Below, piece by piece: positions 1-7,161 of a DNA stretch of 64,000 bases. A program made the translations under genes and the position numbers. The stretch spans positions 62,001-126,000 of the forward strand of contig NZ_LIRF01000008.1 in NCBI RefSeq assembly GCF_001297705.1, read 5' to 3'. The notes beneath the pieces are model-generated. The model was not told the origin of the DNA, made no database searches, and saw only the letters and a program-made list of their open reading frames with translations. The first letter of the stretch is position 1. Each line of letters opens with the position of its first letter. This stretch comes from Chryseobacterium sp. ERMR1:04 (GTDB taxonomy: Bacteria; Bacteroidota; Bacteroidia; Flavobacteriales; Weeksellaceae).

Positions 1-545
1 CTGATGATGAAATAGTTATTAAACATTTCAGGCTTTTTTAATAAAATCTCTGTTGCTAAAAGTCCGCCAAGAGATTGACCGAAAATATACGTATCCGTAG
101 TCTTAAACTGACTTTCGATATAAGGTTTTAATTCTTTTTCAAGGAAATTGATGAATTTATCCGAATGCCCTGTTGTAGGATAATCTTTCTGTAAATCTTT
201 TAAATCTGTGTGAAAGGTAAAGTCTCTTTTTCTATCAATATTAGCAATTCCAACAACGATTGTTTCCGGCATTGCATACATTTGATTAAAGAACTGAACC
301 AATCCTGTAACATGGATAAAATCTTCATTCATACTTCCATCCAGAAGATAGATGATCGGATAAGATTTCGTTTTATCAAATCCTAGCGGAAGATAAATAT
401 TTAACGTTCTTTCTTCATTTAAAACTTTAGACTTTATGGTTCTGATTTCTCCGATTGTTAATGGTTTTACATTTCCATTCTGGGCTAAAACCAGAGATTG
501 GAATGTAAATATAATACTGCAGAAAATGAGAAGCTTTTTTATCAT
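1..545 (-). CDS. Secreted alpha/beta-hydrolase, putative esterase (partial, 3' end outside window)
   Basis: The reading frame starts at the ATG at 545 and runs off the left edge. The N-terminus is a signal peptide (MIKKLLIFCSIIF..) ending near LAQ. The next stretch has the Fes/IroE-type putative esterase pattern: a strand with NEERTLNIYLPLGF, then YPIIYLLDG, VGIANIDRKRDF, and the nucleophile elbow GQSLGG, whose serine is the likely catalytic residue. About 181 residues are visible; the family usually has 260-300, so the Asp and His of the triad lie outside. It probably acts on an ester in the periplasm; the substrate cannot be told. The stop of its neighbour, the RAYT gene, lies 76 bp upstream across a palindromic repeat. 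Confidence 0.8.
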   Translation of the reverse strand, partial: MIKKLLIFCSIIFTFQSLVLAQNGNVKPLTIGEIRTIKSKVLNEERTLNIYLPLGFDKTKSYPIIYLLDGSMNEDFIHVTGLVQFFNQMYAMPETIVVGIANIDRKRDFTFHTDLKDLQKDYPTTGHSDKFINFLEKELKPYIESQFKTTDTYIFGQSLGGLLATEILLKKPEMFNNYFII

Positions 546-574
546 ACTTTATTTATTTGTTAACTGTCTTTTCA

Positions 575-607
575 AAACCTCATAGGTTTTAGAAACCTAT
601 GAGGTTT
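575..607. repeat. 33-bp REP-like perfect hairpin beside the RAYT gene
   Basis: Two 15-bp arms, 575-589 and 593-607, are exact reverse complements around a 3-nt loop. Each arm is itself nearly palindromic (AAACCT, CAT, AGGTTT). Hairpins of the same length and design recur at 34569-34601 and 41329-41361, and a single arm lies at 1233-1247. The element could also end transcription of the RAYT gene, but its recurrence at unrelated loci argues for a dispersed REP family. Confidence 0.85.
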
Positions 608-621
608 GAGTTAGCTGTATT

Positions 622-1200
622 TTATTCGATTGTTAGAAAATCATACTCAACATTTGATTTATGATATTCTACAAAATCTTTTATTGTATCAAAATATTGC
701 ATCATTTCTTCTCTTTCAATTTTACTTTCTTTAGCCAAATTAATGTAAGAATGATAAGATGAATATTTCCAATCATTAATATCTTCAACAAACCCATGAT
801 TGACCGGGTTATTGTGAATATAATGTAATAATTTAATCAAATACTTTTCATCGTCTACTCTTTTGCGTTTTAAAAAATCAAGAAAAAGTGATCCTTTTCT
901 ATTATATTTCTTATTATATGCTTTTGCATAACCATTTAATAAATTACTAAACTGTCTCATTAAATATTTATGCTCATCCTCATTTGATACTTGGTCTGAA
1001 TCTTTAAACCTTATTAATAAATGAAAGTGATTTGGCATTAAGCAATAAGCATATATTTCAGCTATTGGAATAATGTATTTTAAAAGCTTGCTTAAAAAAT
1101 ATTTATAATTTTCATCTTCTCGAAAAATTAAATCTTTGCCGTTTGCATGAGTATAAATATGATATACATGACCATATTCAAAACTTTCTGTATTTGACAT
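622..1200 (-). CDS. REP-associated tyrosine transposase (RAYT, Y1_Tnp / IS200-like family)
   Basis: This 192-residue protein has the HUH signature MPNHFHLLI (H58, H60 as metal ligands), preceded by an N-terminal HVYHIYTHANG motif typical of Y1 transposases. The likely nucleophile is Y127 in LLHYIHNNPVNHG, the usual RAYT context (YIHxNPV). Family knowledge: single-copy RAYTs nick REP palindromes as single strands and are not flanked by insertion-sequence ends. Here the gene has a full 33-bp hairpin 15 bp beyond its stop and a half-hairpin 33 bp before its start, matching the association of RAYTs with REP sequences. It lies at the 3' end of the paa cluster and is unlikely to take part in catabolism. 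The length fits an intact protein. Confidence 0.85.
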   Translation of the reverse strand: MSNTESFEYGHVYHIYTHANGKDLIFREDENYKYFLSKLLKYIIPIAEIYAYCLMPNHFHLLIRFKDSDQVSNEDEHKYLMRQFSNLLNGYAKAYNKKYNRKGSLFLDFLKRKRVDDEKYLIKLLHYIHNNPVNHGFVEDINDWKYSSYHSYINLAKESKIEREEMMQYFDTIKDFVEYHKSNVEYDFLTIE

Positions 1201-1232
1201 ATTTTTTCTTCATTTGTGTATTTTGAATATTC

Positions 1233-1247
1233 AAACCTCATAGGTTT
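1233..1247. repeat. Single arm (half) of the REP-like hairpin
   Basis: The 15 bases are identical to one arm of the 33-bp hairpin at 575-607. The second arm is absent. With the full copy at 575 it brackets the RAYT gene. Confidence 0.8.
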
Positions 1248-1261
1248 TGATATACTTTAAA

Positions 1262-1855
1262 TTATTTCACATCATCCCAAATACTATAGTCAACAACTTT
1301 CGTAGGGATTTGCTCAACATATTCTGTAAAGGGCTCGCAAGGAAGAATAGCATCTTTGCCTTCCCTTGCCAATTCCTGATATAGTTTTGTTCCTTCTGTT
1401 TTCCATTTTATCATTTCATCGGAAACATCACGGATGATTTTTGCAGGACTTCCCACAATTAATTTTCTAGGTCCACAGGTAAAGTTCGCAGGAACGAAAG
1501 CCAACGCGCCGATGATACATTCATCACCGATTACGGCTTTGTCCATCACTACTGAATTCATTCCAACCAAACAGTTTTTACCGATGTGCCCGGAATGAAT
1601 AATTGCACCGTGACCGATGTGTGCCCCTTCTTCTAAAATGGTTTCAATACCCGGAAAAACATGAAGCGTACAGTTTTCCTGAACATTGGCTCCGTCTTTA
1701 ATAATAATTTTACCCCAGTCTCCACGGATTACCGCATTGGGACCGATATAAACTTCTTCGCCAATTTCCACATTTCCAATAATCACCGCTTGTGGGTGAA
1801 TGTATGCAGAAGGCTTTATGATGGGGCGAATGCCGTGATATGAGTAGATATTCAT
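1262..1855 (-). CDS. paaY: PaaY: hexapeptide-repeat thioesterase of the phenylacetate pathway
   Basis: The 197-residue protein is a left-handed beta-helix of the gamma-carbonic-anhydrase / CaiE-PaaY family. Isoleucine-rich hexapeptide turns run from about residue 20 to 140, and a helical tail follows. H65 (CTLHVF), H82 and H87 (in HIGHGAIIHSG) fit the three zinc-ligand positions of this family. In other bacteria PaaY hydrolyses inhibitory ring-opened CoA by-products of the phenylacetate pathway. Its place as the last gene of the paa cluster, and its length close to the usual 196-200, support that name over a generic carbonic anhydrase. The ATG at 1855 starts the conserved N-terminus. Confidence 0.88.
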   Translation of the reverse strand: MNIYSYHGIRPIIKPSAYIHPQAVIIGNVEIGEEVYIGPNAVIRGDWGKIIIKDGANVQENCTLHVFPGIETILEEGAHIGHGAIIHSGHIGKNCLVGMNSVVMDKAVIGDECIIGALAFVPANFTCGPRKLIVGSPAKIIRDVSDEMIKWKTEGTKLYQELAREGKDAILPCEPFTEYVEQIPTKVVDYSIWDDVK

Positions 1856-1873
1856 AAATTTTTATTAAAAAAT

Positions 1874-1974
1874 TAATGTAATAATGTATCAATCTAACAG
1901 TTTACCAATTGATTCTTCACTTTGTTCAGAATGACAGGAATTGTTACATTGATACATTTTTATATTGTTACATT
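1874..1974. repeat. Inverted octamer-array element, paaJ-paaY junction
   Basis: The left part (1874-1913) is a chain of 8-bp units close to CAATGTAA or CAGTTTAC. The right part (1943-1974) is a chain of the reverse-complement unit, such as GTTACATT. The core (1911-1939) reads from GATTCTTCAC to AGAATGACA, which is the dispersed GTCATTCTGA..GAATC repeat also seen at 12249 and 40113. Confidence 0.75.
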
Positions 1975-1984
1975 ATTGAAAAAG

Positions 1985-3190
1985 TTATACTTTTTCAATA
2001 ACCATTGCATAGCCTTGTCCTACACCGATACAAAGCGTACATAATGCATATTTTTTATTTTGTTTTTGAAGTTCAATCGCTGCAGAACCAATGATTCTTG
2101 CTCCCGAAACTCCAAGGGGATGCCCAATCGCAATAGCACCTCCATTTGGATTTACTCTTGCATCATCATCCTGTAAACCTAAACTTCTAGTTACGGCTAA
2201 AGATTGAGCGGCAAACGCTTCATTCAATTCAATAACGTCTATATCGTCTAAAGAAAGGTTTAATCTTTTCAATAATTTCTGAGTCGCTTCAACAGGTCCG
2301 ATTCCCATAATTCTCGGTTCAACACCTGCAACGGAAGATCCTAAAATCTTAGCTTTTGGCTTCAACCCATATTTTTTCACAGCTTCCTCACTTGCTAAAA
2401 TAAGAGCAGCAGCACCGTCATTCATTCCTGAAGCATTTCCTGCTGTTACCGTTCCTTCTTTTCTGAAAGCCGGACGAAGTTTTCCTAGTCCTTCCATTGA
2501 AGAAGTTGGTTTGATGAATTCGTCTTTATCGAAAATTTTTGGATCGCCTTTTTTTTGTGGAATTTCAACTTTTACAATTTCTTCCGCCAATCTACCGTTC
2601 TCTTGAGCTTTGGTTGCTTTTTGCTGAGACCAAAGCGCAAATTTATCCTGATCTTCACGGCTGATGTTATGCATATCTGCTAAGTTTTCAGCAGTATCTC
2701 CCATTCCGTCAACGCCGTATAATTCTTTCATTTTTGGATTGATAAATCTCCATCCGAAAGTGGTATCAAACATCTGACTGTCTCTACCAAAAGCTGCGCT
2801 AGGTTTTGACATTACATAAGGTGAACGTGTCATATGCTCTACTCCACCCGCAATATAAATTTCACCTTCTCCAGAAGCAATCGAACGAAAAGCATTGGCT
2901 ACCGCTGACATTCCAGAAGCGCACAATCTGTTTACTGTTTCACCTCCGATTTTGTAAGGAAGTCCTGCCAATAAAAGTCCCATTCTTGCTACGTTTCGGT
3001 TGTCTTCACCCGCTTGATTTGCACATCCGAAAATAACGTCCTCTATTTCATTAACAGGAACCTCAGGGTTTCTAGCAACAATTTCTTTAAGGACAACTGC
3101 TGCCAAATCATCGGCTCTAACTTCTGATAAACCTCCCTGTAATTTTGAAATTGGCGTTCTGATGTAATCTATGATATATACGTTGTTCAT
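1985..3190 (-). CDS. paaJ: 3-oxoadipyl-CoA thiolase
   Basis: The 401-residue protein is a full-length thiolase II. The acylated nucleophile is C90 (VNRLCASGMSA), the catalytic His is H357 in GGAIAIGHPLG, and the second acid/base Cys is C387 in TLCIGVGQG. The same fold carries acetyl-CoA acetyltransferases (FadA, AtoB). Its position among paa genes points to 3-oxoadipyl-CoA, cleaved to succinyl-CoA and acetyl-CoA in the last step of phenylacetate degradation (PaaJ, or PcaF in the beta-ketoadipate pathway). The ATG at 3190 gives the standard N-terminus (YIIDYIRTPI). Confidence 0.92.
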   Translation of the reverse strand: MNNVYIIDYIRTPISKLQGGLSEVRADDLAAVVLKEIVARNPEVPVNEIEDVIFGCANQAGEDNRNVARMGLLLAGLPYKIGGETVNRLCASGMSAVANAFRSIASGEGEIYIAGGVEHMTRSPYVMSKPSAAFGRDSQMFDTTFGWRFINPKMKELYGVDGMGDTAENLADMHNISREDQDKFALWSQQKATKAQENGRLAEEIVKVEIPQKKGDPKIFDKDEFIKPTSSMEGLGKLRPAFRKEGTVTAGNASGMNDGAAALILASEEAVKKYGLKPKAKILGSSVAGVEPRIMGIGPVEATQKLLKRLNLSLDDIDVIELNEAFAAQSLAVTRSLGLQDDDARVNPNGGAIAIGHPLGVSGARIIGSAAIELQKQNKKYALCTLCIGVGQGYAMVIEKV

Positions 3191-3206
3191 AATTCAATTA
3201 ATTTAA

Positions 3207-3642
3207 CAATGTAGCAATGTAACAGTATAACAATGCTAAATGCCTTGGTTTTTATTTAAACTTGTACTTAAAATTTTATAAATAATTTTTCCTAATTCTA
3301 TAATTTGATGTTCAAGCTTTTCATCAAATGGGTAATTTTTGGAATGTTTACAGAGATATAGCCAATATTTCGTTTCTTCTAATTCTTTGGCTGAAATTTT
3401 CATCTTGTTTACAAAATCATTTTTACTATGAGGATTTTGAGCTTCAAATGCATTTGCTCCAATGCTTGTTCCAGAACGCAACAATTGTTTCGCAATAACA
3501 AATTTTCTTTTTTCCTCTAACAATTCACAAAATTCAATAATATCCAACGAAAATTGAACGGTTTTCTGAATCAATGGATTATTTTCAAAATTTATCATCG
3601 TGATTAAATTGTTAGATTGGTAAACTATTACATTGTTACATT
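3207..3642. repeat. Inverted octamer-array arms flanking the four-helix-bundle gene
   Basis: The left arm at 3207-3238 has four 8-bp units of the CAATGTAA type. The right arm at 3611-3642 has four units of the opposite orientation (GTTAGATT to GTTACATT). The same arms elsewhere in the cluster enclose only a 20-40-bp core. Here they enclose the 363-bp gene at 3236-3598, whose TAG stop lies inside the left arm. Confidence 0.7.
3236..3598 (-). CDS. Four-helix-bundle protein (S23 / IVP family, TIGR02436-like)
   Basis: The 120-residue protein has the pattern of the family first seen in 23S rRNA intervening sequences: FSLDIIEFCELLEEKRKF, then QLLRSGTSIGANAFEAQN, then KMKISAKELEETKYWL. It is probably a small homo-oligomeric four-helix bundle of unknown biochemical role. 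The family is very often found as a lone gene inserted between unrelated genes, as here between paaI and paaJ. It is bracketed by inverted octamer arrays. No link to phenylacetate breakdown can be read from the sequence. Confidence 0.85.
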   Translation of the reverse strand: MINFENNPLIQKTVQFSLDIIEFCELLEEKRKFVIAKQLLRSGTSIGANAFEAQNPHSKNDFVNKMKISAKELEETKYWLYLCKHSKNYPFDEKLEHQIIELGKIIYKILSTSLNKNQGI

Positions 3643-3646
3643 GAGC

Positions 3647-4060
3647 TTACAGCTCCGTTACTTTTTTTCCGATCTTGTAAACTGTTCCTACGAATTTCGC
3701 AACCAGTTCGTTGTTTTGATTGGTAATTTTAATATCGTAAACAGCTGTTTTTCTGGTATTGTTTTCTAAGATACTTTCTGCTCTGAAAACGTCTCCTTCT
3801 TTACCGGCTTTGGTAAAATTGATGATACAGTTTAGAGCAACCGCCGCATCCCCAGAACTGTTGGAAGAAAAAGCCAATGCAGAATCTGCAAAAGCAAACG
3901 TTACACCTCCGTGAACTGTTTTCAACCCGTTCAACATTTCTTTTTTGATGAGCATTTCTAGTAAACAATAATTTTCTTTTACTTCGATCATTTTGATATT
4001 CATCCATTGGGAAAAATAATCCTGCTCGAACATATAATCTGCAACTTGTCTTGGATCCAT
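3647..4060 (-). CDS. paaI: PaaI: hydroxyphenylacetyl-CoA-type thioesterase (hotdog fold)
   Basis: The 137-residue single hotdog domain carries the PaaI signature: H50-G-G at the helix start (KTVHGGVTFAFADSALAF) and D59 one and a half turns later, matching the catalytic Asp of characterised PaaI. It hydrolyses ring-hydroxylated phenylacetyl-CoA thioesters and so frees CoA from dead-end intermediates. The length matches the family (about 140). It lies 3 bp after the end of the upstream hypothetical gene, so the two are probably translated from one message. Confidence 0.9.
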   Translation of the reverse strand: MDPRQVADYMFEQDYFSQWMNIKMIEVKENYCLLEMLIKKEMLNGLKTVHGGVTFAFADSALAFSSNSSGDAAVALNCIINFTKAGKEGDVFRAESILENNTRKTAVYDIKITNQNNELVAKFVGTVYKIGKKVTEL

Positions 4061-4063
4061 TTT

Positions 4064-4381
4064 TTAATCTATGCTTGTTATTTTTTCGTATAATTCTTCA
4101 GCCAACTTTTCATAAATATTCATCGTTTTGCCAAGAATTATCTGCTCATATGAAAGATTTTCTGAGTTTGAAGAATTAGATTCATTTTGATAAGAAGCAT
4201 CTAAGTCAATACCATTTTCAAGAGCCAACCGTTTAATCAGCTCTTTGTATTTATCATTAAATCTGCCCAATAACTCAAACTTTTCCTGATCATCATCAAT
4301 CATAGAAAACTCCTGAACGATATATTCTTTTTCAATGAAAAGCCTTGTTTCTAATTCGGCTCTGAAGCCATCTATATCCAT
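4064..4381 (-). CDS. Hypothetical protein inside the paa operon
   Basis: A 105-residue protein that I do not recognise. It is strongly acidic and predicted mostly helical (FRAELETRLFIEKEY, FNDKYKELIKRLALENGIDL), with a Ser/Asn/Glu-rich linker near residues 64-74 and a last helix ending EELYEKITSID. There is no signal peptide or membrane segment. It ends 3 bp before paaI and begins just upstream of an octamer-array element, in the same orientation as the paa genes, so it is likely co-transcribed. Coding is supported by the tight spacing and an ordinary composition; the function is open. Confidence 0.6.
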   Translation of the reverse strand: MDIDGFRAELETRLFIEKEYIVQEFSMIDDDQEKFELLGRFNDKYKELIKRLALENGIDLDASYQNESNSSNSENLSYEQIILGKTMNIYEKLAEELYEKITSID

Positions 4382-4403
4382 CTTTCTAATCTAATAAATT
4401 TAA

Positions 4404-4491
4404 CAATGTAACAGTTTACCAATAAGATGCTTCGACAAGCTCAGCATGACAGCACAATTGCTACATTGTTAGATTGGTATATTATTATATT
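4404..4491. repeat. Inverted octamer-array element, paaH-downstream junction
   Basis: The left units at 4404-4427 (CAATGTAA, CAGTTTAC) and the right units at 4460-4491 (GCTACATT, GTTAGATT, GGTATATT, ATTATATT) enclose a core with CTTCGACAAGCTCAGCATGA. The same core is found in the element at 8319-8420. The right arm runs into the last codons and stop of paaH. Confidence 0.75.
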
Positions 4492-5615
4492 TTACGAAGT
4501 AACGGACTTTGTCTGTATCTCTCTTCCTGATATTCTTCGTATAGATTTTGTAAGGTTTCAGAAATTTTAGAATAACCAATTTCTTTTCCCCAAGCCAATA
4601 ATCCTTTTGGATAGTTTACCCCTTTCTGCATTGCCAGTTCGATATCTTCATCGTTGGCAACACCTAATCTTTTGGCTTCAACTGCTTCGTTAATCAACAT
4701 TGAAATAATTCTTAAAAAGATTTGCTGATACAATGCATCATCTTTTTGAGCAACGGGCTTTTCTGCTCCTTCTGAATAATCGTAGAAGCCTTTTCCTGTT
4801 TTTCTGCCGTGAAGTTTCGCTTCAGACATTCTTTGTTGCAGTAAAGAAGGTTTATATTTCGGGTCGTAGAAATACTCTTTGTAAACCGTTGTGGTTACTG
4901 AGAAATTTACATCTACCCCAATAAGATCCATTAATTCAAAAGGACCCATTTTGAAGTTTCCGATTGTTTTCATTGCTTCATCAACCTGTTCTACAGTAGC
5001 AATATTTTCTTCAACAATTCTCAATCCTTCCCCATAGTAAGGACGGGCAATTCTGTTGACGATAAAACCGGGAATATCTTTAGCAATAACAGGCGTCTTC
5101 CCCCAATCTTTCATGAGGTTGTAGATTTTTTCTGCTAATGATTTTTCTGTAAGTAAAGATGGGATAACCTCAACTAAAGGCATCAAAGGAGCCGGATTAA
5201 AGAAATGAATTCCGATGAAACGTTCCGGTTTTTGTAGTTCCGCACCAAGAGAGGTAATGGAAATAGATGATGTATTGGAACCGATGATACACTCGTCAGA
5301 AACATAGGTCTCCAATTCTGTGAATACTTTGGTTTTGATTTCTTTGTTTTCGATAATCGCTTCGATCACTAAATCAGAATCTTTTAGATCCTTTAAAGTT
5401 TCACCTTTAACGATATTATTTTTTATTTCTGTGGCTTTTTCCTGAGAGATTTTAGCTTTTTCAACTAGTTTTTGAAGTGTTTTCTCTAAGCCAGAAAGTG
5501 CTTTATCAATTTGCGGAGTATTTGCATCGAATAAAACAACTTTGCAACCCGCTGTTGCAGCCACCTGAGCAATTCCTACGCCCATGGTTCCTGCACCAAT
5601 AATTCCTACATTCAT
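4485..5615 (-). CDS. paaH: 3-hydroxyadipyl-CoA dehydrogenase
   Basis: The start is taken at the ATG at 5615, which begins MNVGIIGAGTMG; a longer frame would need a TTG inside a repeat. The 376-residue protein has an N-terminal Rossmann NAD-binding domain (GxGxxG at 7-12) and two C-terminal 3-hydroxyacyl-CoA dehydrogenase domains. S116, H137, E149 and N187 have exactly the spacing of the catalytic Ser/His/Glu/Asn of short-chain hydroxyacyl-CoA dehydrogenases. In this cluster it would oxidise 3-hydroxyadipyl-CoA to 3-oxoadipyl-CoA, the substrate of the thiolase. PaaH and FadB-type dehydrogenases share this fold, so the substrate rests on context. Confidence 0.9.
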   Translation of the reverse strand: MNVGIIGAGTMGVGIAQVAATAGCKVVLFDANTPQIDKALSGLEKTLQKLVEKAKISQEKATEIKNNIVKGETLKDLKDSDLVIEAIIENKEIKTKVFTELETYVSDECIIGSNTSSISITSLGAELQKPERFIGIHFFNPAPLMPLVEVIPSLLTEKSLAEKIYNLMKDWGKTPVIAKDIPGFIVNRIARPYYGEGLRIVEENIATVEQVDEAMKTIGNFKMGPFELMDLIGVDVNFSVTTTVYKEYFYDPKYKPSLLQQRMSEAKLHGRKTGKGFYDYSEGAEKPVAQKDDALYQQIFLRIISMLINEAVEAKRLGVANDEDIELAMQKGVNYPKGLLAWGKEIGYSKISETLQNLYEEYQEERYRQSPLLRKI

Positions 5616-5625
5616 AATTTTAAAA

Positions 5626-5728
5626 TAATGTAACAATGTATCAGTTTATCAATGTAACAATTTTGTAAAATTGAACTTTGCCGAAGCATTTTATTGGTAA
5701 ACTGTTACATTGATAAATTGTTATATTA
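5626..5728. repeat. Inverted octamer-array element, paaG-paaH junction
   Basis: The left units at 5626-5657 (TAATGTAA, CAATGTAT, CAGTTTAT, CAATGTAA) and right units at 5697-5728 (GTAAACTG, TTACATTG, ATAAATTG) enclose a core that has its own small hairpin at 5658-5673 and differs from the cores of the other copies. Confidence 0.75.
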
Positions 5729-5733
5729 ATTTT

Positions 5734-6534
5734 TTACTTTCCTTTATAATTAGGCTTTCTTTTTTCTAAAAAGGCACTTACTCCTTCTTTGAAATCCTCT
5801 GTTTCAGCGGCTTCCTGCTGTAAATCACCTTCTAATTCCAATTGCTCTTTCAATGTATTGGTATATGAGTGAGCAAATGCTTTTTTGGTTAATTTAATAG
5901 CTGCAGTTGGCATGTTTGACATTTTCTCAAGAATTTCCATTGATTTTGGAGCGAATTCTTCTTCACTGAAAACCTCAGCTACCAATCCATAAGATTTAGC
6001 TTCGTCAGCATATAATCTCTTGCCTGTAAACGCCAAATAGTTAGCCAATTGTCTTCCCAATAATTTTGGTAAGAAATACGTTCCACCTGTATCAGGAATT
6101 AAACCAATATTTGAAAATGCCTGAGCAAAATATGATTTATCAACCGCCAATACAAAATCACAGATTAGTGCCAACATAGCACCAGCACCTACCGCAGGAC
6201 CGTTTACCAATGCTACAACAGGCTTTCTGCAACGTGTAATTTCTGTAACCAAAGGGTTGTAATAATCTACCACAATTTTTCTGATGATATCATGATCATG
6301 GTGTTCGCTACCTTGTACGAAAGCATCATCTAAGTTTTGGCCGGAACAAAAAGCTCTTCCTCTCCCTGAAATTGCGACACATCTTACGGTATCATCATCG
6401 CTGCATTCTTTAATAAAATCTTTTAGATCTGCTAAAGATGGTTTTGTAAGGGCGTTTAAAGATTCTGGTTGATTGAGATAAGCAATTTTAAGTTTTCCGT
6501 CAAAATGCGTTTCAATATCAAGTTGTGTATACAT
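5734..6534 (-). CDS. paaG: 2-(1,2-epoxy-1,2-dihydrophenyl)acetyl-CoA isomerase
   Basis: The 266-residue crotonase-fold protein has the oxyanion-hole loop GRAFCSGQNLDD (60-70) and the second loop NGPAVGAGAMLA. The acidic residue D148 in GLIPDTGGT is the isomerase-type catalytic Asp of PaaG; enoyl-CoA hydratases have a Glu pair there. PaaG converts the ring epoxide made by PaaABCDE into oxepin-CoA and can also shift a double bond later in the pathway. It is the only crotonase-family gene in the cluster, so no PaaF hydratase is encoded next to it. Confidence 0.9.
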   Translation of the reverse strand: MYTQLDIETHFDGKLKIAYLNQPESLNALTKPSLADLKDFIKECSDDDTVRCVAISGRGRAFCSGQNLDDAFVQGSEHHDHDIIRKIVVDYYNPLVTEITRCRKPVVALVNGPAVGAGAMLALICDFVLAVDKSYFAQAFSNIGLIPDTGGTYFLPKLLGRQLANYLAFTGKRLYADEAKSYGLVAEVFSEEEFAPKSMEILEKMSNMPTAAIKLTKKAFAHSYTNTLKEQLELEGDLQQEAAETEDFKEGVSAFLEKRKPNYKGK

Positions 6535-6586
6535 GGTTTTAAATTTAATGATTAAAGAATTAAAAAATTACACTGCTCTAATTTAA

Positions 6587-6612
6587 CAATATTAAATAAC
6601 GTAGCAATGTAT
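6587..6612. repeat. Partial octamer array, paaD-paaG junction
   Basis: Only one side is recognisable, with units CAATATTA and, at 6605-6612, CAATGTAT. No matching inverted arm is seen, so this looks like a decayed copy of the elements found at the other junctions. Confidence 0.4.
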
Positions 6613-6616
6613 CATT

Positions 6617-7087
6617 TTAATGACATTTAAAATAGTCAAAAGGCTCTAAACAGTCTAAACACTGATACGAAGCCTTGCATAATGTAGACCCAAATCTGCT
6701 GATTTGTTTTGAATGCATAGAACCACAACGCGGACATTTTTTCGGTTTCCCGATATGATGTTCGTCGGCTCCTTTTTCGGGAGGTGAGATTCCGTACACC
6801 CGAAGTTTTTCTCTCGCTTCATCTGTCAACCAATCTGTTGTCCAAATCGGAAACATTTTGGTGACTACTTTCGCATCCCAACCGTTTTCTTTCATGATCT
6901 TCATGATGTCTTCCTCGATGGTAAACATAGCGGGACAGGCAGAATAAGTGGGCGTAATTGTTACTTCACAAGAATTCTCGCTCGTAATTTTCGCTTCTCT
7001 TACAATACCTAATTCCACGATATTGATTACCGGAATTTCCGGATCGGGAACGAGTTCTAATATTTCTAAAGGATTTTTCAATTTCAA
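6617..7087 (-). CDS. paaD: Phenylacetyl-CoA epoxidase subunit PaaD
   Basis: The 156-residue protein has an N-terminal MIP18/DUF59 domain (VPDPEIPVINIVELGIV, then TPTYSACP with C51) and a C-terminal zinc ribbon with C118-x2-C121 and C143-x2-C146, plus C137 and C155. DUF59 proteins help assemble iron-sulfur or iron centres. PaaD is needed for activity of the PaaABCE epoxidase and is thought to help mature its metal centre. The two-domain layout is the usual PaaD form, longer than plain DUF59 proteins. It lies between paaC and paaG as in most paa operons. Confidence 0.93.
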   Translation of the reverse strand: MKLKNPLEILELVPDPEIPVINIVELGIVREAKITSENSCEVTITPTYSACPAMFTIEEDIMKIMKENGWDAKVVTKMFPIWTTDWLTDEAREKLRVYGISPPEKGADEHHIGKPKKCPRCGSMHSKQISRFGSTLCKASYQCLDCLEPFDYFKCH

Positions 7088-7093
7088 ATCTAA

Positions 7094-7158
7094 CAGTTTA
7101 ACAATGTATCAATGTAACAATCATTGCTAGACTGTTAGATTGATATATTGGTACATTT
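7094..7158. repeat. Inverted octamer-array element, paaC-paaD junction
   Basis: The left units at 7094-7117 (CAGTTTAA, CAATGTAT, CAATGTAA) meet the inverted right units (CTAGACTG, TTAGATTG, ATATATTG) through a very short core around 7118-7126. It is the shortest copy and has no inserted core. Confidence 0.7.
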
Positions 7159-7161
7159 TTA

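Noticed and set aside
622..1200. RAYT gene as part of a complete IS200/IS605 insertion sequence
   Set aside because: There is no tnpB or insertion-sequence end structure. The flanking palindromes are of the REP type and also occur alone elsewhere, so a RAYT is the better call.
5616..5636. Longer start for paaH, seven codons upstream
   Set aside because: It would need a TTG within an octamer repeat. The ATG at 5615 begins directly at the Rossmann strand, as in other PaaH proteins.
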